From TMED23 sp964566055 (GTDB taxonomy: Bacteria; Pseudomonadota; Alphaproteobacteria; Rhodospirillales; UBA2165), in assembly GCA_964566055.1 (NCBI GenBank), contig CAZMHI010000006.1, positions 1-64,000 on the forward strand: a stretch of DNA of 64,000 nucleotides. Reading direction: 5' to 3'. Positions 7,344-15,796 of the stretch are shown here, one piece after another (the first letter of the stretch is position 1; every line of letters starts with the position of its first letter). A model generated the notes under the pieces. It had not been told where the DNA came from and ran no database searches. It worked only from the letters and a program-made list of their open reading frames with translations. Both the position numbers and the translations under genes were made by a program.

Positions 7344-9518
7344 TCACTCCCCCGCCTTATCCAAATAACTCGGCAGGTAGGTTTCAGGCGGTGCGCCTCC
7401 GGCGGCGCGGCGGGCTAAAGCCTGCTCAACCGTTTCCGCTTCCTCGGCGATTTTGAGCCCGAGTTTGCGGTCGGTCGGGCCGGGGCCGAAGAGGTCCGGC
7501 GGCGGCAGGGTGGAGGCTGGGAAATGCGCGATGTTATCCGCGCCTTTTGGCTTTTTGCTGGGATCAATCATCGGCCGGTTCACGCCTTCAGCCGCGACGG
7601 TATAATTTTCCGGATCATAGCGGAAGGATTTTTCGCCCATCACTTCCAGATCGAGCCACCATTTCTTTTCATCAACCGGATTGCCCTGGCCGAGCTTATC
7701 GTCCATCCAGATCGCCAGCGGCGCCAGCACCGGTTTCAGCCACATCGCATTGACGCCGAGCCAGCTGCCGACCTGATGCAATAGCGGGCCGTCCCAGGTG
7801 GTATCCTTGCTGAGCGGGCAGACCTTGACGCAGCGCCCGCAGGCCGAGCCTTTCATATTGGTCGAGCGGTACATGGTGCAGCGCTCGCTATCAGGCTTCC
7901 AGGTTTCATAGCCGTTAAAGATCACCTTGTCGCCATACGGGATGGCGCCGCAGGGGCATTCGCGGGCGCATTTGAAGCAGCTTGAGCAGAATTTCTGCAC
8001 ACCGAAGTCAATCGGCTTGTCCGGTGTCAGCGGCATATCAGTGGTCAGCACCGCGGTCTTGAAGCGCATGCCCAAAAACGGATTAATGGCGCTTTCACCA
8101 ATGCGGCTTTGCTCACCGCAGCCGGCTGCCAGAACGACCGGCACATGCAGGACATGGCTGTCGAGATTGCTATGGGCGCGGGCGCCATATCCCATTTGCC
8201 GGATCATTTCCGCCATCACACCGACGATCTCGCCGCCCCGCAAATAAGCCCGCATCGATTGCGAGCCGGAAATCCAGTCATTTCCGCTGGCCCCTAAAAA
8301 AGTCTCATAGCCCTGATCGATCAGCACCACCAGGCCATATTTATGGTAAGGCTCGATCGGCTGGCCGCGTTTGTCGTGGGAGTACCAGCAATAATCGGGC
8401 ATTTCACAAATACCGGTGATCACCGAGCCCATATAGTGGCTGAGCGCTTTGAGGGCCTTACTATTATCGCTGCCGTTATCACTGTCGGGCGCGGTGGTGG
8501 CGGCGGTCTGGCCATCCTGCAAGGGCTTGATGGCCCAGCTTGGCCGGACGATACCTTGCGATACCGGGTGTTTTTGCGACCAGCGGTCGGCCTGACGTTT
8601 GGCCTTGTCGCTAAGATCGCCCAAAGCTGTCCGCATATACATATTGGCGCGGCTCGGCACGCGCGGTACTTCATCATCGAAAACTTCGGTGGTCAGCCGG
8701 TCAACGCGCTTCAGGGTTTCAACCGGGTAGGGGCCGAGATGAGAGGGGCGCTTCTTGACGCGCCAGCGCTCCAAACCTGAGACGGCGCCTGTGAGGCCGA
8801 GCTGATAACTAAGGTCACGGCCATTACGGGCCGAACTATGGAGCGGCAAATCAGTGGCGAGGGCATAGTCCGTCGTGACCACGGCAACTGCGAACTTGTC
8901 ATCGACATAGGGGTTGATTAACTGATTGCCATCCCTGACCGCCAGCCCCGCCAAGACGGTCACCATATCCAGATCGATGTCGGTTGCGCCGGTCCAGTGG
9001 ACACAGCTTTGAAAACCCATCGAGGAAATCTGGCCGCTGTTATCAATCGCGATTTCAGCGGCGCGGAGAGTGGCCAAAAGATGTTCGTTACCGGCGGTCC
9101 AGGCGGCAGCGATATTATCCGCATCAATTGGGTTGCTGTATTCAACCAGCACGACGACGGCATGGGTGTGGGAGGGGTTTGCGTTCTCGAGCCAGGCATT
9201 CCCGGGTAGCTCACAAATCCCCATCATTGAGGCATCAAGAAAATAGCCGGCGCCTTTGATGTCCTGGCTGCGACGCGCTAGTTCATCCGGCACCGGTGCT
9301 TTTTTGGCAAAAGGTTCTGGCTGCCGCAATTTTTCAAAAGCGTCCAGATGAACGTTCGTGGCGGTGACGAGATAGCTGTTTGAACCGGTCGGCATGGTGC
9401 CAGCAGCAGCAGCCGTGCGGGCGGATTCTGTCTCAATGACGGCGGCATCACGGCGCAGTCTTTCCAGCGGGTACGGACCGAGCTCAACCGGCCGGGTGCG
9501 GCGTTTGTTATTCAACAT
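7344..9518 (-). CDS. Reductive-dehalogenase-family protein with duplicated N-terminal domain and two [4Fe-4S] motifs
   Basis: A 724-residue protein. Residues 511-522 form a C-x2-C-x2-C-x3-CP ferredoxin motif (C511, C514, C517, C521), and C547 with C560, C563 and C567 form a second, the arrangement of RdhA corrinoid dehalogenases. Ahead of these, two copies of the same domain can be seen: residues about 11-228 and 259-506 both begin GPYP(L/V)E(R/T)L and share GICE(L/M)P, INP(Y/F) and (V/L)TTD. The second copy adjoins the clusters and is the likely cobalamin domain; the first looks like a diverged duplicate. There is no twin-arginine signal or C-terminal reductase domain, so it is cytoplasmic and needs a separate electron donor. 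Epoxyqueuosine reductase is excluded by length. It is divergent from a MarR gene over a perfect dyad. Confidence 0.85.
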   Translation of the reverse strand: MLNNKRRTRPVELGPYPLERLRRDAAVIETESARTAAAAGTMPTGSNSYLVTATNVHLDAFEKLRQPEPFAKKAPVPDELARRSQDIKGAGYFLDASMMGICELPGNAWLENANPSHTHAVVVLVEYSNPIDADNIAAAWTAGNEHLLATLRAAEIAIDNSGQISSMGFQSCVHWTGATDIDLDMVTVLAGLAVRDGNQLINPYVDDKFAVAVVTTDYALATDLPLHSSARNGRDLSYQLGLTGAVSGLERWRVKKRPSHLGPYPVETLKRVDRLTTEVFDDEVPRVPSRANMYMRTALGDLSDKAKRQADRWSQKHPVSQGIVRPSWAIKPLQDGQTAATTAPDSDNGSDNSKALKALSHYMGSVITGICEMPDYCWYSHDKRGQPIEPYHKYGLVVLIDQGYETFLGASGNDWISGSQSMRAYLRGGEIVGVMAEMIRQMGYGARAHSNLDSHVLHVPVVLAAGCGEQSRIGESAINPFLGMRFKTAVLTTDMPLTPDKPIDFGVQKFCSSCFKCARECPCGAIPYGDKVIFNGYETWKPDSERCTMYRSTNMKGSACGRCVKVCPLSKDTTWDGPLLHQVGSWLGVNAMWLKPVLAPLAIWMDDKLGQGNPVDEKKWWLDLEVMGEKSFRYDPENYTVAAEGVNRPMIDPSKKPKGADNIAHFPASTLPPPDLFGPGPTDRKLGLKIAEEAETVEQALARRAAGGAPPETYLPSYLDKAGE

Positions 9519-9575
9519 TGGCTTTCCTCACATCTGATCGCATTGCGCGCTTATTGCCTGAGCGTTAGAATAATG

Positions 9576-9589
9576 ATATCATATGATAT
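9576..9589. promoter_or_regulatory. Perfect 14-bp dyad between the rdh-like gene and marR (candidate MarR operator)
   Basis: ATATCATATGATAT is self-complementary and lies 57 bp upstream of the dehalogenase-like start (9518) and 26 bp upstream of the marR ATG (9616). MarR dimers usually bind AT-rich dyads of this size in such divergent spacers and repress both genes. The site overlaps the in-frame ATG at 9583, which argues that translation really starts at 9616. Confidence 0.55.
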
Positions 9590-9615
9590 TAATTTTTGCC
9601 AGAGGAAAAATCCTG

Positions 9616-10077
9616 ATGCCCAATGCAGCAACTTCAGCAACTCAGCCGGGACAGGGCGATCATGTCCTAACGCTTTGTCATATGCTGGCCAATCGGATCG
9701 GCAAAGTGTTTGCATCTGAGTTGGAACGCCGGGATTTAACCGTTGCTGAATGGCGGGTGTTATTATCCTTGGCGCAGTATCAAAATGCTTCGGGCAAGGA
9801 AATCACCGACCGCTGGGCCATGGACAAAATGGCGGTTAACCGGGCGATCAGGAATTTGGAACTGCGCGGGTTGATTAAGAAAACGCGCAGTCAAAAAGAC
9901 CGCCGCACGATTAATTTGGCACTCACCGTAGCTGGCCGGAAAATCTATGATGAGCTGGTGCCGATGGCCAATGATCGCTACCACGCGCTCTTGTCGGGTC
10001 TCGATAAAAAAGAAGAAAAACAGTTGCGTCAGACCTTGCTCAAATTAATCACTCATACGGATTCACTTATTGACTAA
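9616..10077 (+). CDS. MarR-family transcriptional regulator
   Basis: About 153 residues. The winged-helix core is clear: VAEWRVLLSLAQY, then the recognition helix region ITDRWAMDKMAVNRAIRNLELRGLI, then the wing KKTRSQKDRRTINLALT. The KDRR in the wing is typical of MarR. I start at 9616, which has an AGAGGA ribosome site; a longer frame from 9583 lacks one and would cross the dyad at 9576. It probably represses itself and the divergent dehalogenase-like gene and is relieved by an aromatic ligand; this is inferred from the family and layout. Confidence 0.92.
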   Translation: MPNAATSATQPGQGDHVLTLCHMLANRIGKVFASELERRDLTVAEWRVLLSLAQYQNASGKEITDRWAMDKMAVNRAIRNLELRGLIKKTRSQKDRRTINLALTVAGRKIYDELVPMANDRYHALLSGLDKKEEKQLRQTLLKLITHTDSLID

Positions 10078-10086
10078 TCGGCGTTA

Positions 10087-10124
10087 ACATTCCCAGTATT
10101 AAGTCTGTGATCACCGGGGAATGT
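10087..10124 (+). promoter_or_regulatory. Inverted repeat enclosing the ribosome site of the DUF3500 gene
   Basis: ACATTCCC at 10087-10094 is complementary to GGGAATGT at 10117-10124. The right arm contains the GGGGA ribosome site for the ATG at 10132. In RNA this hairpin (22-nt loop) would sequester the ribosome site; as DNA it could be a second regulator site downstream of marR. Function is not established. Confidence 0.3.
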
Positions 10125-10131
10125 AATTAAC

Positions 10132-11409
10132 ATGTCGCGATCTGACTACCGCCGCTATGTGCCGACGCCTGAGACGGCGAAAGCGCGTGGCGAAACGGCC
10201 CGTCAGCACGCCGAAAATATGCTAAAAATTCCGCTGATCCAAGACATTCTGGCTGGCTGGCAGGAAATGTTCGCGGAGCCTTTCAAAGGTCTCACCATAG
10301 ACGGTTCCACCATTCCAAATCTTTTTAACTTGGCCCCGGAGGGTGCACCGGTCGAACCCGCCATCATCGCCGCCAATCATTTGCTTACTGAATTAACACC
10401 AGAACAAAAAGCCAATGCGGTTTTTGACCTGCGCTCAAAGCAATGGCGTAACTGGCAAAATACTGAAATATATTTGGAAGATTACGGGCTCAGACTGGCC
10501 GAAGTAACTGACACCGTGCTGGAGGCTATTCTAGAAGTTATGCGCGCCAGTTTGAGCGCCAATGGTTTCGAGAAAACCCGCGGTGTCATGAAGCTCAACG
10601 GCTTCTTGGGTGATCTGGTAAAAAGTCCGGCCATCTTGGGTGAATTTACTTATCTCTTTAATCTGTTCGGCACACCGTCAGCAAGCGAGCCCTGGGGCTG
10701 GCAGATTTTTGGCCATCACCTAGCCTTGAATTGTGTGTTTATCGGCGGTCAGATGACCGTCACACCGACCTTTATGGGGGGCGAGCCCTGTACCGCCGAC
10801 ACCGGTCCTTTGAAAGGTCTCAGCATTTTCGAAGATGAAGAGCGCCTTGGCCTCGAACTGATGCGCTCGTTTTCTGAGGACCAGCAAGCCCAGGCTTTGA
10901 TTGCTAATTCGATGGTCGGCGGTGATCTGCCGGAAGGCCGGCGTATCCATCATGACGGGCTGCATCTCGGCGGCGCCTATTGTGACAACCGGATTGTGCC
11001 GTATGAAGGTTTGCGGGGCCAAGATTTTACCAAGCTGCAGCGCCGCAATTTACTGGATTTGGTCGAAGAATATCTTAGTACTCTGCCGGAGGGTCCTCTC
11101 GCTGCCCGGATGAGCGATGTCGAGCGTCACTTCGATGAGACGCATTTTTGCTGGATTGGACCCCGCGACAATGACAGCGCCTTCTACTATCGCATCCAAA
11201 GCCCGGTAACCCTGATCGAGTTTGATCACCATGCCGGTGTGTTTCTAACCAACCCGACACCGATGAATTTCCACGTCCATACGTTAGTCAGGACTCCGAA
11301 CGGCAATGATTTTGGCGTTGACCTTATTCGCCAGCACTACGAAAATGCTCCTCATCACAAAGAACACCATAAAAATCACCTGGGAGAGCATCACTTTCAC
11401 GGGGAGTAA
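10132..11409 (+). CDS. DUF3500-family protein
   Basis: A 425-residue protein with the hallmarks of DUF3500: an early WRNWQNTE segment, LSANGFEKTRGVMKLN, then PWGWQIFGHHLALN followed by TPTFMGGEPC, and late Asp/His-rich segments. The C-terminus is His-rich (residues about 411-425), which could be metal binding or incidental. No signal peptide is seen. The biochemical role of the family is unknown to me; members often sit in catabolic gene sets. It opens a co-directional run to 17571, with 21 bp to the ligase gene. Confidence 0.8.
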   Translation: MSRSDYRRYVPTPETAKARGETARQHAENMLKIPLIQDILAGWQEMFAEPFKGLTIDGSTIPNLFNLAPEGAPVEPAIIAANHLLTELTPEQKANAVFDLRSKQWRNWQNTEIYLEDYGLRLAEVTDTVLEAILEVMRASLSANGFEKTRGVMKLNGFLGDLVKSPAILGEFTYLFNLFGTPSASEPWGWQIFGHHLALNCVFIGGQMTVTPTFMGGEPCTADTGPLKGLSIFEDEERLGLELMRSFSEDQQAQALIANSMVGGDLPEGRRIHHDGLHLGGAYCDNRIVPYEGLRGQDFTKLQRRNLLDLVEEYLSTLPEGPLAARMSDVERHFDETHFCWIGPRDNDSAFYYRIQSPVTLIEFDHHAGVFLTNPTPMNFHVHTLVRTPNGNDFGVDLIRQHYENAPHHKEHHKNHLGEHHFHGE

Positions 11410-11430
11410 CAAGAATAGGGGAGGCAAACC

Positions 11431-13062
11431 ATGCTTGGCAAAATGATGGATATGCCGCTGACGATCACCTCGCTGATCCAGCACGCGGCACAGTTTCACG
11501 GCGATACGGAAATAGTTTCACGCAGTATTGAAGGCCCGATTCACCGTTATACCTATAGCGACGCTTATCAGCGCGCGCAGAAATTGGCGAACGCGTTTAT
11601 TGAATTGGGTGTGCAGCCGGGTGACCGGATCGCCACCTTGGCCTGGAACGGCTATCGGCATTTTGAGCTTTATTTTGCCATCTCCGGCATTGGTGCCGTT
11701 TGTCACACCATCAATCCCCGTTTGTTCGGCGACCAGATTGCCTACATCATCAATCATGCTCAGGATAAAATTATATTTGTTGATTTGAGCTTTGTTCCGG
11801 TCTTGGAGGGCATCAAGGATAAAATCGATAGCTCGGTGAAAATCGTCATCATGACGGATCAGGCAAATCTGCCGGATTGCGAATTAGACGATGTTTTAGT
11901 TTATGAGGATTTGCTGGCCGGTCAGGCCGACCACCATGACTGGCCGGAGTTAGACGAAAATACGGCATCGTCATTGTGTTACAGCTCAGGCACGACCGGC
12001 AATCCTAAAGGCGTTTTGTTCAGCCACAGATCGACCGTGCTGCATGCCTGGGCGGCGTGTGCGAAAGATACGCTCGGGATATCCGGCCAAGATGCGGTCT
12101 TGCCGGTGGTGCCGATGTTCCATGTTAATGCCTGGGGCATCCCTTATGCCAGTGCTATGGCCGGGGCAAAGTTGGTTTTTCCCGGCGCTGGTATGGATGG
12201 CGCTTCGGTTTATGAATTGTTCGATACGGAAGAGGTCACCTTTACTGCCGGTGTGCCGACGGTTTGGTTGCTGTTGCTGCAATATCTGCAGGAAAGCGGC
12301 AATAAGCTGCCGCATTTGGAGCGTATGGTGGTGGGAGGCGCTGCCCTGCCACCGTCAATCATCGAAGCTTTTGAAAATGACTATGACTGTGACTGTATCC
12401 AGGCTTGGGGTATGACCGAGATGAGTCCGCTTGGCACCGTCGGCTATTTGAAGCGAAATATGAAAGATTTGAGCGCTGAAGAAAAAATGTCATACAAGGT
12501 CAAACAGGGCCGGGGGGTCTACGGTGTTGAGATGAAAATCGTCGATGATGACGGCAACGAACTGCCGCGTAACGGCCAAGATTTCGGCGAGCTTCTGGTG
12601 CGTGGACCGTGGATTACCAATGGCTATTATAACGATGACGAAGCCACGGCTGAATGCTTTGATGATGATGGCTGGCTCCGCACGGGTGACGTCTGCACCA
12701 TTGATGACCGCGGTTTCATGCAGATCGTTGACCGCTCGAAAGATGTTATTAAATCCGGCGGTGAGTGGATCAGCTCAATCGAGCTTGAAAACATCGCTGT
12801 CGGTCACGCCGATATTGCCGAGGCCGCCGTGATCGGCATCGCCCATCCTAAATGGGATGAGCGGCCGCTGCTGATCTGCGTCAAAGCTGAAGGCGCAGAA
12901 GTTACGGGTGACAAGGTGCTTGAATTCTTTAAAGGCAAAGTGGCTGATTGGTGGGTTCCCAATGAAGTCGCTTTCGTCGACGAGTTGCCACATACGGCGA
13001 CAGGCAAACTTTTGAAGACAGAGCTCAGGAAAACATTCGCCGATCACACCTTCGCTGAATAA
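11431..13062 (+). CDS. Acyl-CoA synthetase (AMP-dependent ligase, medium/long-chain type)
   Basis: At 543 residues it has full ANL-superfamily structure: the P-loop YSSGTTGNPKG near residue 190, the WGMTEMSPLG motif near 330, GWLRTGDV near 415, the hinge DRSKDVIKSGGEWIS, and the C-terminal catalytic Lys in TATGKLLK. It adenylates a carboxylic acid and transfers it to CoA. The overall look is that of medium/long-chain and 3-methylmercaptopropionate-type ligases. A GGGGAGG ribosome site precedes the ATG. In this setting it may activate an aromatic-derived acid; the side-chain specificity cannot be read. Confidence 0.92.
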   Translation: MLGKMMDMPLTITSLIQHAAQFHGDTEIVSRSIEGPIHRYTYSDAYQRAQKLANAFIELGVQPGDRIATLAWNGYRHFELYFAISGIGAVCHTINPRLFGDQIAYIINHAQDKIIFVDLSFVPVLEGIKDKIDSSVKIVIMTDQANLPDCELDDVLVYEDLLAGQADHHDWPELDENTASSLCYSSGTTGNPKGVLFSHRSTVLHAWAACAKDTLGISGQDAVLPVVPMFHVNAWGIPYASAMAGAKLVFPGAGMDGASVYELFDTEEVTFTAGVPTVWLLLLQYLQESGNKLPHLERMVVGGAALPPSIIEAFENDYDCDCIQAWGMTEMSPLGTVGYLKRNMKDLSAEEKMSYKVKQGRGVYGVEMKIVDDDGNELPRNGQDFGELLVRGPWITNGYYNDDEATAECFDDDGWLRTGDVCTIDDRGFMQIVDRSKDVIKSGGEWISSIELENIAVGHADIAEAAVIGIAHPKWDERPLLICVKAEGAEVTGDKVLEFFKGKVADWWVPNEVAFVDELPHTATGKLLKTELRKTFADHTFAE

Positions 13063-13137
13063 GTTGCCTTTACGGCAGTATTGGTGATGATCGGAGCCTA
13101 TATATTCAACATAATTAAAATTCGGGGAGAAGTGTAA

Positions 13138-13806
13138 ATGTCAGAACAAATGATCAAAGTGACTGCTGAGGATGGGCATTCTTATGATGCCTTTCGGGCT
13201 ACGCCGGATGGCGATGTAAAAGGCGGCCTGGTTGTTCTGCAGGAAATTTTCGGCATGACGGATCAGCTCAAAAATGTCACCCGATCCTGGGCAGCGGATG
13301 GCTATGATACTATCCTGCCGGCGATGTATGACCGCATTAAGCCAAACAGCGTGGTCGATTTTGACGATATGGAAAGCGCGCAAGGCATGATGAAGCAATT
13401 CGATCCCGATGGAGTAACCGCGGATATTCGCGCTGCCGTGGCTGCTGTTGATGGCGGCAAGGGGGTTTCGGTAGTTGGCTTTTGCTGGGGTGGTGGTGCG
13501 GCCATGCGGATGGCGAGCACGCTCGATTTGACTGGCGCGATTTCATATTATGGCACCATGCTGGCCAACAATGCCGCGGGAGGCGCCAATTGCGCGACCT
13601 TGTTCCACTTCGGAGAAACCGATCAGCATTCACCGCCGGAAATCATTGAAGGCGTTAAGCAAAATATTCCGGATGCAGAATCCTACGTCTATGATGCGGG
13701 TCATGCTTTTGCCAATGACGCCAGGCCGAACTTTTATGTTGAAGATGCAGCACTTTTAGCGCGCCAGCGAAGTCTTGAATTTTTAGACCGCCTTCATGGT
13801 GCGTAA
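13138..13806 (+). CDS. Dienelactone hydrolase family protein
   Basis: A 222-residue alpha/beta hydrolase with the DLH nucleophile motif VVGFCWGGGAAM (catalytic Cys near residue 118) and the late DAGHAFAND carrying the catalytic His. Dienelactone hydrolases open (chloro)dienelactones in modified ortho-cleavage pathways, though many paralogues have other ester substrates. It lies 6 bp before the lactonase-like gene at 13813, so the pair may act in consecutive ring-opened lactone steps. A GGGGAGAA ribosome site is present. Confidence 0.92.
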   Translation: MSEQMIKVTAEDGHSYDAFRATPDGDVKGGLVVLQEIFGMTDQLKNVTRSWAADGYDTILPAMYDRIKPNSVVDFDDMESAQGMMKQFDPDGVTADIRAAVAAVDGGKGVSVVGFCWGGGAAMRMASTLDLTGAISYYGTMLANNAAGGANCATLFHFGETDQHSPPEIIEGVKQNIPDAESYVYDAGHAFANDARPNFYVEDAALLARQRSLEFLDRLHGA

Positions 13807-13812
13807 GGTCTG

Positions 13813-14706
13813 ATGGCTGAGAATGAGGCAGGACCTTATAAGTCCTGCCAACCACCCGATCCGAATCCCAAAAAACCTCAGGTGACGTTGCCGCCCGGGG
13901 CCTGTGATGCGCATTGCCACATCTTCGGGCCCGGTGATATTTTTCCTTATCACCCGACCCGTTCCTATACGCCACCCGATGCGTCGCGCCAAACCTTGAA
14001 AAAGCTGCATGATTTTTTAGGCATTGAACGTGCGGTGATTGTTCAAGCGAGTTGCCACGGTCCCGACAATACGGCGCTGCTGGATGCAATTGCCCACAGT
14101 AACGGCAAATATCGCGGCGTTTGCCATATCGATGAAAGTTACGGCGGAAAGGAACTGCAAGCGCTGCATGAAGGCGGTGTACGCGGCGTACGTTTTAATT
14201 TCGTCAAGCATTTGGGCGGCGCACCGGATATTGATTTTCTGCGGCAGACCGTCGATGCCATTCGTGATCTGGGCTGGCATTTGGTGTTGCATTTTGATGC
14301 CGCTGATTTGCTCGAGTACAAAGCACTTCTCGGCGAGTTGAACATACCGATTGTGATTGATCATATGGGCCGACCGGTAGCAGCCGAGGGCGTTGGGCAA
14401 GCGCCGTTTCAGATTTTGCTCGAATTTATGAAAAATGAAAATTATTGGGTCAAGGTTTGCGGCTCTGAGCGGATATCCTCAACTGGCGCGCCGTTTCACG
14501 ATTCCGTGCCGTTTGCTCAGGCACTGCTGGACGTGGCGCCTGACCGAGTTATTTGGGGCACGGATTTCCCACACCCAAATATCAAAGGTGATATGCCGAA
14601 CGATGGTGATCTGGTAAATTTACTGGCATTAATTGCACCGGATGAGAATCAACGGCAAAAGATACTGGTTGATAATCCGGCGAGACTCTACGGCTTTGAA
14701 GGCTAG
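13813..14706 (+). CDS. LigI-like amidohydrolase (2-pyrone-4,6-dicarboxylate lactonase family)
   Basis: A 297-residue TIM-barrel hydrolase of the amidohydrolase-2 group. The HxH motif is in CDAHCHIFGP (near residue 36), later His residues lie in HLVLHFDAADL and IDHMGRP, and the final Asp is in WGTDFPHPN. That set matches 2-pyrone-4,6-dicarboxylate lactonase (LigI), an enzyme of protocatechuate 4,5-cleavage and gallate catabolism. The neighbouring GalD/LigU-type tautomerase strengthens the pathway assignment. The start 6 bp after the DLH stop suggests coupled translation. Confidence 0.85.
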   Translation: MAENEAGPYKSCQPPDPNPKKPQVTLPPGACDAHCHIFGPGDIFPYHPTRSYTPPDASRQTLKKLHDFLGIERAVIVQASCHGPDNTALLDAIAHSNGKYRGVCHIDESYGGKELQALHEGGVRGVRFNFVKHLGGAPDIDFLRQTVDAIRDLGWHLVLHFDAADLLEYKALLGELNIPIVIDHMGRPVAAEGVGQAPFQILLEFMKNENYWVKVCGSERISSTGAPFHDSVPFAQALLDVAPDRVIWGTDFPHPNIKGDMPNDGDLVNLLALIAPDENQRQKILVDNPARLYGFEG

Positions 14707-14711
14707 TTAAC

Positions 14712-15782
14712 ATGCAGAAATCAATTCCCTGCACGATGATGCGAGGTGGTACCTCGAAAGGGGCATATTTTCTCAAATCTGACCTGCCGGCAGATGAGGC
14801 TGAGCGGGATCACGTCTTGCTGTCGGTAATGGGTTCGCCCGATGACCGGCAAATCGATGGCCTCGGGGGCGCCAATCCGCTGACTAGTAAAGTCGCCATC
14901 GTCAGCAAATCAGAAGAGCCTGATGTCGATATCGATTATTTGTTTGCTCAAGTCGTTGTCGATCAGCCGGTCGTTGGCTATGGTCAGAACTGCGGCAACA
15001 TCCTGGCGGGTGTTGGCCAGTTTGCCATCGAAAAAGGATTGATAAAAGCCGGCTCTCCAACTACGGAAGTCACGGTCTTGATGGTCAATAGCGGCGATAA
15101 AGCTATCGTCACCGTACCAACACCTGGCGGTGAGGTGAGCTATGAAGGTGACGCTGAAATCGATGGAGTGCCGGGAAGTGCAGCACCCGTACCATTAAAT
15201 TTTCTCGATACTGCCGGCTCGCTTTGTGGCGCTTTGCTGCCGACTGGCAATTTTGTTGATGAGATAGATGGTGTCGAGATCACCTGCATCGATAATGGCA
15301 TGCCGGTGGTGGTGATGCGGGCAGCAGATTTCGGCTTAGCGGGCACGGAAACTGTCGAGCAACTGGAGGCCAATGGAGAATTAAAGCAACGTTTGGAAAG
15401 CATTCGATTGCAGGTTGGGCCGATGATGAACCTCGGCGACGTTATCGAGAAAACTGTGCCCAAAATGACGCTGTTATCTGCACCTAAAAGCGGCGGTGTT
15501 ATTTCCACCCGATCTTTTATCCCCCATCGCTGTCATTCAACAATTGGTGTCTTCGCAGCCGTGACCGTGGCGACGGCGTGTTTGATTCCGGGTACGGTGG
15601 CGGCTGATCTTGTGGGAGATAAAAGTGCTGTGGGATCGACATTGGGTATAGAGCATCCAAGCGGCGTCCTGGCTGTCGATATCGAGATTGAGCAAAGTGA
15701 TGGCGAGATCGTGCTCAAGCGTTCCGGATTTATGCGCACGGCCCGTAAACTTTATGAAGGCCAGGTTTTTATCTCTGACTGA
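14712..15782 (+). CDS. 4-oxalomesaconate tautomerase-like protein (PrpF/GalD/LigU family)
   Basis: A 356-residue diaminopimelate-epimerase-fold protein. The family entry motif IPCTMMRGGTSKGAYF is at residues 4-19, the NCGN motif (GYGQNCGNILAGVG) near residue 93, and the late RSFIPHRCHSTIGVF near 265. GalD and LigU shift the double bond of 4-oxalomesaconate; PrpF acts on 2-methylaconitate. The LigI-like neighbour favours the oxalomesaconate role. A partial aconitase/LeuC-family gene at the left edge leaves a methylaconitate-like role open. Confidence 0.85.
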   Translation: MQKSIPCTMMRGGTSKGAYFLKSDLPADEAERDHVLLSVMGSPDDRQIDGLGGANPLTSKVAIVSKSEEPDVDIDYLFAQVVVDQPVVGYGQNCGNILAGVGQFAIEKGLIKAGSPTTEVTVLMVNSGDKAIVTVPTPGGEVSYEGDAEIDGVPGSAAPVPLNFLDTAGSLCGALLPTGNFVDEIDGVEITCIDNGMPVVVMRAADFGLAGTETVEQLEANGELKQRLESIRLQVGPMMNLGDVIEKTVPKMTLLSAPKSGGVISTRSFIPHRCHSTIGVFAAVTVATACLIPGTVAADLVGDKSAVGSTLGIEHPSGVLAVDIEIEQSDGEIVLKRSGFMRTARKLYEGQVFISD

Positions 15783-15796
15783 AAGACTAATATAGG

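Noticed and set aside
7344..9518. Epoxyqueuosine reductase (QueG)
   Set aside because: The protein is about twice as long, has the RdhA-like domain order with a duplication, and lies in a catabolic cluster.
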